64,000 bases of DNA from Acetobacterium fimetarium (GTDB taxonomy: Bacteria > Bacillota > Clostridia > Eubacteriales > Eubacteriaceae), in assembly GCF_014284475.1 (NCBI RefSeq), contig NZ_WJBC01000001.1:124001-188000 (forward strand), in the 5' to 3' direction. The translations under genes were made by a program, and so were the position numbers. Within the stretch, counting starts at the first letter, position 1. The number at the start of each line of letters is the position of its first letter. Under the pieces are notes generated by a model, which saw nothing but the letters and a program-made list of their open reading frames with translations, was not told where the DNA came from and made no database searches. This document shows, in pieces, positions 35,801 through 44,998 of the stretch.

Positions 35801-37558
35801 TTACGGCTTAACCGCTGCTTGGTAGATGCCAGCTAGTTCGCTTTTCAGTTCCTTTAGACGTTTCTGTGTTGCTTCGATCAACTCCAGTTTAGAGCGGTAC
35901 TGTTCTGAAATTTTATTTTGGATTTCTTTTGGCGGCACCGATACTTCAAGATCTTTCAAGGCACCTGTGGATATTGATATCAACGACGTCCCGGTTTGCA
36001 CCGTTTTTAAAAGTTTACGGCCATCTTCACTGTCCAGAAATACTTTTAAATAGGTGGGATCCACCTGATCTTTTCTGGGACGGATGACCATGAGATTTCC
36101 TGTGACTATGTATTTCTTATCTTTATCAAGATTTGCCACGGCTATTTTCAGGACGGTGCCCTTGGCCGTCATCAGGATATCGCCCTCTTCAAGAAAATAC
36201 CGGGCGTATTTTTTTTTATCGCTGAGATTCACATTAGTCAAGTCTTTGGAAATCTGGCCGGCTTCAATATCTTTTAAACCCACCAATTGATAATCGCTTT
36301 TTTCCGTGATCATCTCGTCTTGATCGGAAGCTTTTAATTGCAAGCCTCTAAAGATCGTTTCCGTTATCTGATCCAATTTGAGCGGATAAGGAATCTCAAT
36401 CTGGTTTGTTTCCAAATAGCCAAAGGGATCAAGATTATAATTGCCGGCAGCAATGACTGCGTTCAAAACAGTGTGGGCTTCGGGCATATTGTCTTGACTA
36501 TTGTATAATGTCATGATCTTTTTTATATCTACAGCTGTCAGTTCATTTTTTCTTCGGCCTTTGGTGTAGATTTCGGTGGCATCAACCAGTCGAACGGCGG
36601 TGTTATGATGGCTGAGAATCAACAGCGTGATTTCTATCGCCGTTTGCGGAATCACGTTTTTGGGAAGCTTGATGATCCCTTCCACCATCCCTTTTTCAAG
36701 CAGTTCTTGCCGGAATGGCTGATCAACGACATTACTAAGCAAGCCACTTGGTATCACTGCAATCGCCTTACCCTCTTCACTGATTGAATCTGCTAACGTG
36801 CCAATAAATGCCCAGTCCAAGCGATTTTTTAACCGGTCAGTAGCTTCAGTACCCCAGAAGTCCAGGGCAGAATGTAAAACCAGGTCACGTTTCTTGATCC
36901 CTAAAGGAAATTGTGAAAATGCTTTACTAAATTTTTTTAAGGTTCCTTTGGCATCGTGAAATTTGGGATTGGCCAGGACATCCCCCAGCTCAATCTGATA
37001 ATCTGTGAGGCCTAATGCATGAAGGATAATTTTACTTTCATAATAGGTTGGTACACAAATTTCCTGTCCGTAAAATTCAGTTGCAATCCCTTCTTTATAA
37101 GCTTTGGCCAACATACTGCCGCGGCCGGAACAATAATCAACAAAGGATGAACCAGGGATACTTCGTAACAGTTCGACAGCCAATCCTTCAATACTTTCGG
37201 AAGAAAGAGATTCAGCCGATCCCATTTCTGTTGATAAGCGACTTAACACGATTTCCTTCGTATCTTCAGCTGACAATTCATCAAGAATCATTTTAATTCG
37301 TAACGTATCGCCGGTGCTGGCAGAGAGCAGTGGCAATAGAAAGCGAAGGATTTCACTTTTTTCTTGGTCATCTTTAACGCTTTCCAGCATTTTTTCCTGA
37401 CACTCTGCCATGCTGCCAAACCGTTGTATAAAATAATCAAATTGTACATGGCCGAGGGTGGTAGCCACGGCACTGATGGCAAACAAATACTGTTCGATTT
37501 CTTTTACGGTAAACCTGTTTCTCATTGTGTCCATTAACTTATATACTTTCTGATTCAT
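35801..37558 (-). CDS. Fused type I-like M-S protein with degenerate methylase motif IV
   Basis: 585 aa. Residues about 115-390 match the N6-adenine methylase core of type I HsdM: SAM motif I FVDYCSGRGSML (139-150) and FYGQE (162-166). Where HsdM has the catalytic NPP(F/Y/W), this protein reads FSQFPLGIKK (214-223), so base flipping and catalysis are probably lost. Residues about 415-585 are a single HsdS-type target recognition domain plus helical spacer (YQLVGLKDIEAGQ; VSVPPKEIQNKISEQYRSKL). One TRD implies a dimer reading a palindromic or symmetric site. AAAGGAGAAACAAC precedes the ATG, behind a near-consensus promoter full of TTGGTT palindromes. No hsdR is present. It may bind DNA without modifying it. 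Confidence 0.82.
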   Translation of the reverse strand: MNQKVYKLMDTMRNRFTVKEIEQYLFAISAVATTLGHVQFDYFIQRFGSMAECQEKMLESVKDDQEKSEILRFLLPLLSASTGDTLRIKMILDELSAEDTKEIVLSRLSTEMGSAESLSSESIEGLAVELLRSIPGSSFVDYCSGRGSMLAKAYKEGIATEFYGQEICVPTYYESKIILHALGLTDYQIELGDVLANPKFHDAKGTLKKFSKAFSQFPLGIKKRDLVLHSALDFWGTEATDRLKNRLDWAFIGTLADSISEEGKAIAVIPSGLLSNVVDQPFRQELLEKGMVEGIIKLPKNVIPQTAIEITLLILSHHNTAVRLVDATEIYTKGRRKNELTAVDIKKIMTLYNSQDNMPEAHTVLNAVIAAGNYNLDPFGYLETNQIEIPYPLKLDQITETIFRGLQLKASDQDEMITEKSDYQLVGLKDIEAGQISKDLTNVNLSDKKKYARYFLEEGDILMTAKGTVLKIAVANLDKDKKYIVTGNLMVIRPRKDQVDPTYLKVFLDSEDGRKLLKTVQTGTSLISISTGALKDLEVSVPPKEIQNKISEQYRSKLELIEATQKRLKELKSELAGIYQAAVKP

Positions 37559-37580
37559 GTTGTTTCTCCTTTGGATTTTA

Positions 37581-37701
37581 TTTGGTTACCGGCAACCAAG
37601 TTTATTTGAACCAAGTATATAACATGGATTTGGTTTTGTCAATCTTTATTATTTGGTTATTAATAACCATTATCTGGCACTTTTAAACCAAATCATGGTT
37701 T
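37581..37701 (-). promoter_or_regulatory. Consensus promoter with a TTGGTT/AACCAA operator array for the M-S gene
   Basis: TTGACA (37637-37642), a 17-bp spacer and TATACT (37614-37619) form a near-perfect promoter. Around it lie palindromes TTGGTTACCGGCAACCAA (37582-37599), TGGTTATTAATAACCA (37654-37669) and AAACCA-n5-TGGTTT (37685-37701). Half-sites AACCAA also occur in the spacer and just after the -10 box. Such tight packing suggests a repressor, possibly the M-S protein itself or a C-protein-like factor. No obvious HTH gene is adjacent. Confidence 0.75.
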
Positions 37702-37717
37702 GACTTTTCTACTACCG

Positions 37718-38893
37718 CTACCTAGCGTTTACGAAATCGCCGCCTCTGACTACTCGCTGTTTACTGATTTTATAATCGTTCACAAAGCGGATATCGGTAT
37801 TCCAATTTCTAACCGATTCTTCCATCCCTTTTCTTTTCCCTGTATAAGTAATATCGAAACGCAGCAAATCTAAAATCTGTGCTTTCGTTGCGATCTGTGC
37901 GTCAAGCAGATAAGCCAGTATTCGTTGTCTCACATCTTTAGACAAACCTGTCAAACCAACGGCATAACCATAAAGACTTAGAATCGAATGTTCTTTAAGG
38001 CCATTTGCTTCGGCACTCTTAACGGTCTTGATAATCACCGCGGGGATTATATTATTTTTGGTGTAATTCTGATAACTTAAAAATGAAATACGATACTGTT
38101 TACAGTGATGGCAATACATAATATTCATCACATCGTTTAAACCATTCTTCAGATTTTTTATCACGGCCTTCACATTCTCAATTTTATGCCCCTTGGAAAG
38201 ACAAGTATCTTTGCCATAAAAAACGTGAATCTCAGGTTGACCAGTAATCATATTAACTTTACTAACTTTCTGGTTTGGGATACTGCTTCTTAAATGATTT
38301 AACAGCATTGCTTCTTCCAATTCAAAGGTTAGTCCGCTCAGCCGTTTTGAATTCGACACTTTTTCGCAGAAATTGTTCAGTTTATCTTTAAGCTCGTTAT
38401 CGATAAAGTCTATAAAAGCTGCGAATTCGTTTTGCTTATTTTCCATGAACCTGATTGTATTTAGATACTCCTCCTTTTCAGCTTTTGATTTGTTTTTCAT
38501 CAGCTCGCTATTCTTATATTGATATTCTTTTAATTTTTGACGAAATTCCCAATGTTTTTCGATGATCCATTCGCGGTCGATGTGACGGTCAACCTCGTCA
38601 TGTTTACCGCAACGCCAATTGCTTTTATCTTTATAAAGCAATTGACATTTTTCTTCATAAATTGGCAAACGCTGGTCTAACAATTCATAAAGTTCATCAA
38701 ATTCTTCCACGACTGCCTTTAGTGCAGCAACATCTTTTTTCCATACATAATAGTTTAAACCTCTATTTTCTGGCCTCTCACCTTCAAGTATTTGTATGTC
38801 CTTGTGAATCGTCTGCTGGATAATTTTAACGACTGTCGCATTAATATTTTCTTCCGTAAAGTGTCTACTTAATTCAGCTAAAACAATTAACAT
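37718..38893 (-). CDS. Unrecognised 391-aa protein with a single CxxC
   Basis: 391 aa, charged and mostly helical in its first half (coiled-coil-prone about 95-185, Lys/Glu-rich). Near 255-275 it has IMYCHHCKQYRISF, a possible half zinc ribbon. The C-terminal ~100 aa (ILSLYGYAVGLTGLSKDVRQ, RILAYLLDAQIATKAQILDL, NTDIRFVNDYK) form a compact helical module that I associate with uncharacterised defence-island proteins but cannot name. AGAAGGATCGG precedes the ATG. The stop lies 17 bp from the palindrome array of the M-S promoter. AT-rich composition like the helicase-HNH gene suggests a shared foreign origin. Confidence 0.72.
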   Translation of the reverse strand: MLIVLAELSRHFTEENINATVVKIIQQTIHKDIQILEGERPENRGLNYYVWKKDVAALKAVVEEFDELYELLDQRLPIYEEKCQLLYKDKSNWRCGKHDEVDRHIDREWIIEKHWEFRQKLKEYQYKNSELMKNKSKAEKEEYLNTIRFMENKQNEFAAFIDFIDNELKDKLNNFCEKVSNSKRLSGLTFELEEAMLLNHLRSSIPNQKVSKVNMITGQPEIHVFYGKDTCLSKGHKIENVKAVIKNLKNGLNDVMNIMYCHHCKQYRISFLSYQNYTKNNIIPAVIIKTVKSAEANGLKEHSILSLYGYAVGLTGLSKDVRQRILAYLLDAQIATKAQILDLLRFDITYTGKRKGMEESVRNWNTDIRFVNDYKISKQRVVRGGDFVNAR

Positions 38894-39084
38894 TTTACAC
38901 CGATCCTTCTGATTTTTATTTAGAATTAGAAAATTTGTTTCTACTTTCTTTGCAGAACTTGAGGTTACCCCGGTTTTGATATTCAGTCATAGTGTGCCAG
39001 CCTTTCCCGTTTATTTGTCTTGTTCAAAGGGTTGTCTCAATAAGTCATGCCGTTGGTAGTGCTACTGTTTTTGTGGTCAACAGG

Positions 39085-39312
39085 TTACCAAGAAATATCA
39101 AATAGCAGCGAAAAAATCACACCACAGCCGTAAAAAAATGCGAACACGATCAAACAGCCACAACAACCCGGCCCTTTTTCCGCTTCAACCGTCTCATCAT
39201 CGAAGTCTTCTGCTGTTTCTTCATCAGTCTCGTTTTTATCTGTTAACGTTACCACAAGTGGGATTAACAGATCATCCGGGATGCGATGGTCATCTGGTGG
39301 TTGGTGGTTCAT
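39085..39312 (-). CDS. Small single-pass membrane protein
   Basis: 75 aa. The first 45 residues are acidic (DEETAEDFDDETVEAEKG). Then a cysteine-rich hydrophobic helix (GPGCCGCLIVFAFFYGCGVI) ends at a short FDISW tail. GAGGTGAAACC precedes the ATG. Topology would place the acidic part on one side of the membrane; no partner is evident. It is separated from the 391-aa gene by about 190 bp. Confidence 0.6.
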   Translation of the reverse strand: MNHQPPDDHRIPDDLLIPLVVTLTDKNETDEETAEDFDDETVEAEKGPGCCGCLIVFAFFYGCGVIFSLLFDISW

Positions 39313-39477
39313 GGTTTCACCTCATTGCTTTGTTGGGTTCTTTTTTGGAGGTATTCATCCCCCCCGTTAATTTGCCACATTTTATCTGTTCCCCCAGCAC
39401 CCGCTCAAAGCTGGCGATTGTTAAATACCTGATGATGCTTTGTCATAAGTTAATAAGTTAGTGTCAGGCGCCGTCCT

Positions 39478-40353
39478 CTGACAGGGACATGCATTCAGCT
39501 CAGTTCCCAGATATTTTGCCATCATCAGAGCATGGGGATTGTACTTGACTTCCTCCTCGGATTTTGGATCATTCGTGATGACCAGCGCTTTGGGATTGTC
39601 AATTAGAACCTCAAGTGTGACACCTCCAGTGTGACACCTCCAAGATCATCATACAATTCCTGAATCGCCTCATAGATCGCTGATCCATCGACTTTTTGTG
39701 AAAAGCAGACCGCTTTTTTTCTTGATGCTGCCAGAATCATTGCAAAACAATAGACCTTACGGTATCGGCCGCCAATAATTACTTCGTATTCTGACCAGTC
39801 GAACTGTGCCTGATCACCTGGTGGGCTTTCATGCCTCACCGTTGCTTTTCTACTGATGTGGTCGTCCATGTCCTCATCTACCTTCCTGAGAAATCGATAA
39901 ATCGGACCAATACTCCCTTGATAACCTTTTTTCCTGAGCTCTCTGAATATCCGAGTTCCGTTAAAGCGATATGGCTCACATCGCCATTCAATAATCTTTT
40001 CCCTGTATTGATCGATCTTTGTTCCATATTCTGACCGCTGATATTTCGGCGGTTCACTTAACCCCAAAAGTTTCTTAACTGTATTTCTGGATATACCAAG
40101 AATATCTGCTGTTGCTCGTTTGGACTTTGACTGTTTGTATACTTTCTGGACGGCTGCCCAATCTTCCAAATTTTTCACCTCTTTTTTCTCCTTTCCACAT
40201 GATTTGCATGCAGAAAGAATTATAATTGTCTTTCAGAGGTGGGTCAATTCACAGTGTTAAATTTTCATACTTCGGTGCCAATTAAAACCACGATTACTCG
40301 CTCCTTTCTTCTTGAGGTGGGTCAATTTTCACCGTTAATCGTGGGTCAGTTTT
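39478..40353 (-). mobile_element. IS21-family remnant: disrupted istA and one end
   Basis: A GTG at 40178 (GGAGAAAAAAGAG before it) starts an IstA-type protein: an HTH (SKRATADILGISRNTVKKLL) and the beginning of the DDE domain (GDQAQFDWSEYEV). Near 39615-39645 the 14-bp unit TGTGACACCTCCAG/A is duplicated, shifting the frame. Without the duplication the frame continues (VLIDNPKALVITNDPKSEEE, YLGTELNACP) to about 39478. No istB follows. Upstream lies a typical multi-repeat IS21 end: GGTGGGTCAATT at 40237 and 40316 and GTGGGTCAG at 40341. It is inactive. The remainder to 39313 has only a short C-terminus-like frame. Confidence 0.75.
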
Positions 40354-40605
40354 AAGTATAAATCAACACGGCCATCTTTGTTATATCATTACGAATTAAT
40401 TCAAATTGCATAAGAACCTCCAAAAATATGAATAAATACATCAATCAATTATATTGTTTATAATTTTCAGCGCTGCTTTTCACATTAACCTGAAGTATCT
40501 GAACTTTCACCGTTCTTTGCCCAATCCATTTTGAACACGTGTCTGATAATTCAATAGTGATTTTTGAAACTTCTCAACAGATTCTAAATCAACAATCGCT
40601 TATTA
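40354..40605. other. Intergenic stretch without a supportable gene
   Basis: AT-rich sequence between the IS21 end and the stop of the transglutaminase gene. I see no ORF with a ribosome-binding site, no strong hairpin with a T run, and no repeat. Confidence 0.5.
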
Positions 40606-43245
40606 CTACACAGTATGACCATAATTATTAATTTGTTCGGGATTTAACCTGTATTCAACTGTCTCTACAAAGCCATTTTTATATGTCATCGCAAAGACAA
40701 TCTTAACCCCATCGACATGAATTTCTGATGGAGACCAAACTCCTTTTAATTTATTTACAACAGCAGTTTCGCGATCAGTACGATAAATATCGCCTGCCTC
40801 AAAGAATTTGACATCGCCAGTATAAATAACCATACTATATGCAACAGGATTGGAAATTACATTATATGTTACCATGTCAATATCCGTATAATCATTTTTA
40901 TTGATTCTTAGAGCTATCGACTCATCTCCAGCATCCATTATGAACATAGCATCACGTCTACCATACCATCCATTGTCCCATTTATGGGGAATCACAGAAT
41001 AGTCCTCAGCCGTATATTTATTTTTCTGATTGGCATCCTGGAAAGCATTTACAGTTGATCCCGGTGCTGCTGCACCTTTGTTAACGATCTGTATTTCAAT
41101 GCCTTCTAATCGATAACTGAAGCCAGCAGTCCCAGCCTCAGCGCCATTAGAAGCCCAACCCATCCAGCCAACGTTTTGAGCGTGAACGCGATAGTATATA
41201 TCGTATTTATCTGCGTTTTCACCGGTAAGTTCCATTTTTACAGCTTCTAACCGTAAACCCTTTCCTGAAGTCCCTGCTAGCTCACCGTCAACGACATAAT
41301 CCTGCCATCCAATATTCTGGACATGGGTGGTATATTTGATGCCTACCCCATCTTTTTTTGTTAACTCAATCTTTAAACCTTCTAATCGTAAACCTTTACC
41401 CTCAGTACCTGACATCGCACCATCCGCGACATAATCTTGCCATCCAATATTCTGAACATGGGTAGAATAGTAAGCTGACAATTCAGAATTCGCATCAACA
41501 ATTTGATAATCATCAATCTTTGAAATCGTTACTTGTCCTTCTGAATCTTTTACCTCAACATAAAGATCATAATATCCGGCTTGTTCTGGACGGAATACTG
41601 CTGAACTTGAACTGCTAAAATCGCTAATCACAATCTGTTCATCTGATTCGTTTTTATAATAGAAACGATACTCCACAGGTTTTGTCCCGCCATTAACAGC
41701 AGCGGATAATAAAATATCGGTATTCACAGGCTGCCCCATTCTTTTATCCGCGGTAAAAGAGCTGATCGTAATTCTTTCAGCTACGGGATACGTATTCACA
41801 AAGTAATAATCGACGTATTTATGATCGTAGGAATGACAATACACCTTGCAAGTAAGTGCGCCAATTTCAGTATCTAAGCTTGAAACCATCGCATCATTAT
41901 TCTCCCCTAAAGTATCAAACAACTTATTCTCAGTTCCATCTAAATTGCAAGAATAAATTTGACGCCACAAAATCCGATCATCGCCATAAAGCACATAATA
42001 GATTTTTCCATTTAACACATTAAATTCACTAAATGTTTCTCCAGTATTAACTAATAGTTCACGGTCATCCCCATGAAGATTTGAGCAAAATATTCCGTCT
42101 GTTGAGTATTTCACACCATCTATATAATAATAATGAAAACCTATATAATACCATTTCCCACCTGCGTAATACATATTATCACTACTGGCAAAATAATCCT
42201 CATAGATGGTGCTATCTGCGGTACGTCCTTGTAAATCCCATTCATAAGGATGGGATTTATGGAAACTTGAATCACTCATTAAAAAACACCAGCGTGAAAT
42301 ATAACCATTTTCATCATCCCACGTTGCATCAATATGATACCATTGACCATCAACCTTTACCAAATTCCATGCATGGTAAGGTTTGCCATCTTTATAACCA
42401 ATGAAAACCTCAGACTCTATCCCTACTTCTTCTAAAAGAATAGTGAGTGCTTCAGCATACTCCTGACAAGCTCCAACTTTTTTGACAATCATATTTTTTC
42501 CAGTATATGCGCGTATTTCTGGAATTGCTGAATAACCAACATACCGACACAGGGTATCGTGAATAGCCACTACTTTTTCTACATCAGACATTCTTTCCTC
42601 AATGTTTGCCTGATAAATGAATTTTTGCAAACAATCATGATACTCTTCCTGGGTATACATTACTTCAAGTGTTTCTTCTTCACTTAGTTTTCCAGTAACT
42701 TCATTGTCCTCACAAACATAAGTAAAAACAACTTTACTCACCATCTGATCACTATCATAATAAGTGGTGATTTTCGGAGCCATATAGAACAGGTCAAAAT
42801 TATTGTTTAACACTTTATAATACAGTTCAGATACAACCGTCAGTCCATTGTTATCTATCTCATTATAAGGAATCTGATACATTGAAAGATTCAACTCAGG
42901 TTCTAAATTAATGAATGCAGATTCCATTTTTGTCATTATTTCAGCTTCTGTACTATTATTTAGCGAACTTATCTGAATAATACTATTATCCTTAACAGAA
43001 AGCGCATAAAGCAATTGCGCTTCCGGCACACTCGTTTCTTCAACAATAAGACCATCCGCTGTCTTGGTTTCTATGGTTGTTACCGTGATATCCCCCACTG
43101 GTTCAACTGGTAATTCTTCCCCTTGAATATTGTTTGAAGCATTTTGCTCCGCTTCTACCGCCATCGCACTCAATGGAAATAGCATCATTAAGGTTAATAG
43201 CATCAATACTAACCAAATTTTCTTACTCGAAATATTACTCCCCAT
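40606..43245 (-). CDS. Secreted transglutaminase-like / ChW-repeat protein
   Basis: 879 aa. Signal peptide (IWLVLMLLTLMMLFPLSAMA). Residues about 215-320 form a transglutaminase-like cysteine protease fold with the triad visible: Cys in VGACQEYAEAL (near 259), His in PYHAWNLV (near 292) and Asp in YHIDATWDD (near 306). A beta-propeller-like DUF5050-type stretch follows (IYYVLYGDDRILWRQIYSCN), then an Ig-like domain, three ChW repeats (about 590-720; HVQNIGWQDY twice, HAQNVGWMGW), and an uncharacterised C-terminal domain (about 745-879). It probably cleaves or crosslinks cell-surface peptides while anchored via the ChW repeats. Its ATG overlaps the stop of a 31-aa ORF. Confidence 0.88.
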   Translation of the reverse strand: MGSNISSKKIWLVLMLLTLMMLFPLSAMAVEAEQNASNNIQGEELPVEPVGDITVTTIETKTADGLIVEETSVPEAQLLYALSVKDNSIIQISSLNNSTEAEIMTKMESAFINLEPELNLSMYQIPYNEIDNNGLTVVSELYYKVLNNNFDLFYMAPKITTYYDSDQMVSKVVFTYVCEDNEVTGKLSEEETLEVMYTQEEYHDCLQKFIYQANIEERMSDVEKVVAIHDTLCRYVGYSAIPEIRAYTGKNMIVKKVGACQEYAEALTILLEEVGIESEVFIGYKDGKPYHAWNLVKVDGQWYHIDATWDDENGYISRWCFLMSDSSFHKSHPYEWDLQGRTADSTIYEDYFASSDNMYYAGGKWYYIGFHYYYIDGVKYSTDGIFCSNLHGDDRELLVNTGETFSEFNVLNGKIYYVLYGDDRILWRQIYSCNLDGTENKLFDTLGENNDAMVSSLDTEIGALTCKVYCHSYDHKYVDYYFVNTYPVAERITISSFTADKRMGQPVNTDILLSAAVNGGTKPVEYRFYYKNESDEQIVISDFSSSSSAVFRPEQAGYYDLYVEVKDSEGQVTISKIDDYQIVDANSELSAYYSTHVQNIGWQDYVADGAMSGTEGKGLRLEGLKIELTKKDGVGIKYTTHVQNIGWQDYVVDGELAGTSGKGLRLEAVKMELTGENADKYDIYYRVHAQNVGWMGWASNGAEAGTAGFSYRLEGIEIQIVNKGAAAPGSTVNAFQDANQKNKYTAEDYSVIPHKWDNGWYGRRDAMFIMDAGDESIALRINKNDYTDIDMVTYNVISNPVAYSMVIYTGDVKFFEAGDIYRTDRETAVVNKLKGVWSPSEIHVDGVKIVFAMTYKNGFVETVEYRLNPEQINNYGHTV

Positions 43246-43330
43246 ACTTTCTCTCCTTATAATATACCAATTCTTTATCTGCAGAAGTGAGCATTTCTAT
43301 CATCTGATACATGGATCCACTTTTTTTCAT
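43235..43330 (-). CDS. 31-aa overlapping ORF upstream of the transglutaminase gene
   Basis: ATG at 43330 with AAGGGGTGGCTTT before it. Codons run through YQMIEMLTSADKELVYYKER to a TAA that overlaps the start of the large gene by 11 bp. The transglutaminase ATG itself lies inside ..KYGE-stop and has the AGAGAAAG segment as a weak ribosome-binding site. The small ORF may drive translation by coupling. No signal peptide or known family is visible. Confidence 0.5.
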   Translation of the reverse strand: MKKSGSMYQMIEMLTSADKELVYYKERKYGE

Positions 43331-43521
43331 AAAGCCACCCCTTGTGAAACATATCGTTATGCTATTTAAAAAAAAACGTTTTTGGGGGGTAACAGAAACG
43401 GGTTTGTAGTTATGTTTATTATTGTAGCAAAAAAACAATACATTCTTGTATGCTTTTTCACCATACATATCAAGGCAGACTATGATTAATCTGCCTTGTA
43501 TATATACAATTATGCTATATG

Positions 43522-44712
43522 CTAATTCACATTTGCATCAAGAAATGCCACACCACCTACATCTATCACTGTTCCTTTTTCTACAATCTTAATTTCAATC
43601 CCTTCTAAGCGATAACTAAATCCTGCTGTACCAGACTCTGCATCATTAGAAGCCCATCCCATCCAACCAATATTTTGTGCATGTACTCGATAGTATACAT
43701 CATACTGAGATGAGTTCTCACCGGTTAACCGGATCTTAATTGCTTCTAAGCGATAAGATTTACCCTCGGTGCCTGACATTTTACCGTTTGCTACATAATC
43801 CTGCCAGCCAATATTTTGAACATGGGTGGCATACTCTACCCCCACTCCTTCAATACCGGACTCAATGGTGATCCCTTCTAACCGCAGGCTTTTTCCTTCG
43901 GTACCAGATATTTTACCGTCTTTCACTTCTTTCTGCCATCCTTCATTTTGAACATGGGTAGCATAAGCAATACTATAGGGTTTATTAACGATCTGACCTA
44001 AACGTACATTGGCCTCACAATACAATGAAGGATAACCATCAACCAAGGCGATAACCGATACTACTCTTTTTACATCCTCTTTAAATGCGTTAGTCAGGAT
44101 CGTGGCTTGCTCCTCTGGTGTCATAAGACCACCCTTACCGGTCATAAAACGGAGCTTATCTTTCATATCCAAATCATTACCTTCTGCATCAACAATGGTG
44201 AAATGTGACCGTAACAGATCCCCAGTAATGTCCACATCTGCCGGAATTTCAAAAGCCGGATTGCTAATGATCCCTGCTGGTATAGTATCCTCTACTACAT
44301 CACTGTACCCTAATCCAAAGTAATTACAAACCCAGGGATAATCAATAACCCCGGCTGTAATTTCACCACGACTTAACCCATCATTAATCTGTTTCGCCTT
44401 CTCATCTGCCGTTAACAGAGGACTCTTTGGGCCTCCTGAGAACATAATCTTATCTTTCATCCCCAGATCGTTACCTTCTAAATCAACAATCGTAAAATGA
44501 TTAAGCAGAATTTCAGCAGTCATAACAGTACCCCTCGGTACTATCAGTACATGATCACACAAAAGTTTATTAGGAACTCCTACTTCTGTTACCTCAATCG
44601 CAGAATCAGCAACAACACCATTTTCTTGCAGAACCGGTGAGGCATACACCGAACCACTACCGACTAACAGTGCTACTGCCAATCCTAAAACCAAAACCTT
44701 CTTTTTTAACAT
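43522..44712 (-). CDS. Secreted ChW-repeat protein with duplicated N-terminal module
   Basis: 396 aa from the ATG at 44712 (CGGAGGAAATTG before it). Signal peptide (KVLVLGLAVALLVGSGSVYA). The middle holds two copies of an unrecognised module of about 75 aa, each with HFTIVDLEGNDLGMKDKI-type strands (about 68-90 and 165-190) and a GPKSPLLTADEKAKQINDGL-type helix. Three ChW repeats follow (about 248-385; HVQNEGW, HVQNIGWQDY, HAQNIGWMGW). The last repeat is nearly the same as that of the transglutaminase protein downstream, suggesting recent repeat exchange. Function is unknown; surface or S-layer association is likely. Confidence 0.85.
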   Translation of the reverse strand: MLKKKVLVLGLAVALLVGSGSVYASPVLQENGVVADSAIEVTEVGVPNKLLCDHVLIVPRGTVMTAEILLNHFTIVDLEGNDLGMKDKIMFSGGPKSPLLTADEKAKQINDGLSRGEITAGVIDYPWVCNYFGLGYSDVVEDTIPAGIISNPAFEIPADVDITGDLLRSHFTIVDAEGNDLDMKDKLRFMTGKGGLMTPEEQATILTNAFKEDVKRVVSVIALVDGYPSLYCEANVRLGQIVNKPYSIAYATHVQNEGWQKEVKDGKISGTEGKSLRLEGITIESGIEGVGVEYATHVQNIGWQDYVANGKMSGTEGKSYRLEAIKIRLTGENSSQYDVYYRVHAQNIGWMGWASNDAESGTAGFSYRLEGIEIKIVEKGTVIDVGGVAFLDANVN

Positions 44713-44998
44713 GAACAATTTCCTCCGTTGTTTTTAACTTATGCATAATATGCATATGCAGCTGGAGGACTACATTTTGCCTCCAGCTATAATATGGATA
44801 CTATTCCTTATTTTTTAATACTTGTCCAGATCTATACTAATTATCGGTTATTCCCCGAAATCTTCATTGACCTTACTTACCTCCAGTTATAATATGCGTT
44901 TAGGTTTTGCAAAACTTACTAACCGCTTTCTCTAAACAATTATTTTGAAGTATTTATTTCAGTTAGATTTTGAACTCTTATCACAATTAACCAGGTTA

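Noticed and set aside
35801-37558. Complete type I restriction-modification system
   Set aside because: No HsdR, only one specificity half, and the methylase motif IV is degraded; the nearby helicases are of other families.
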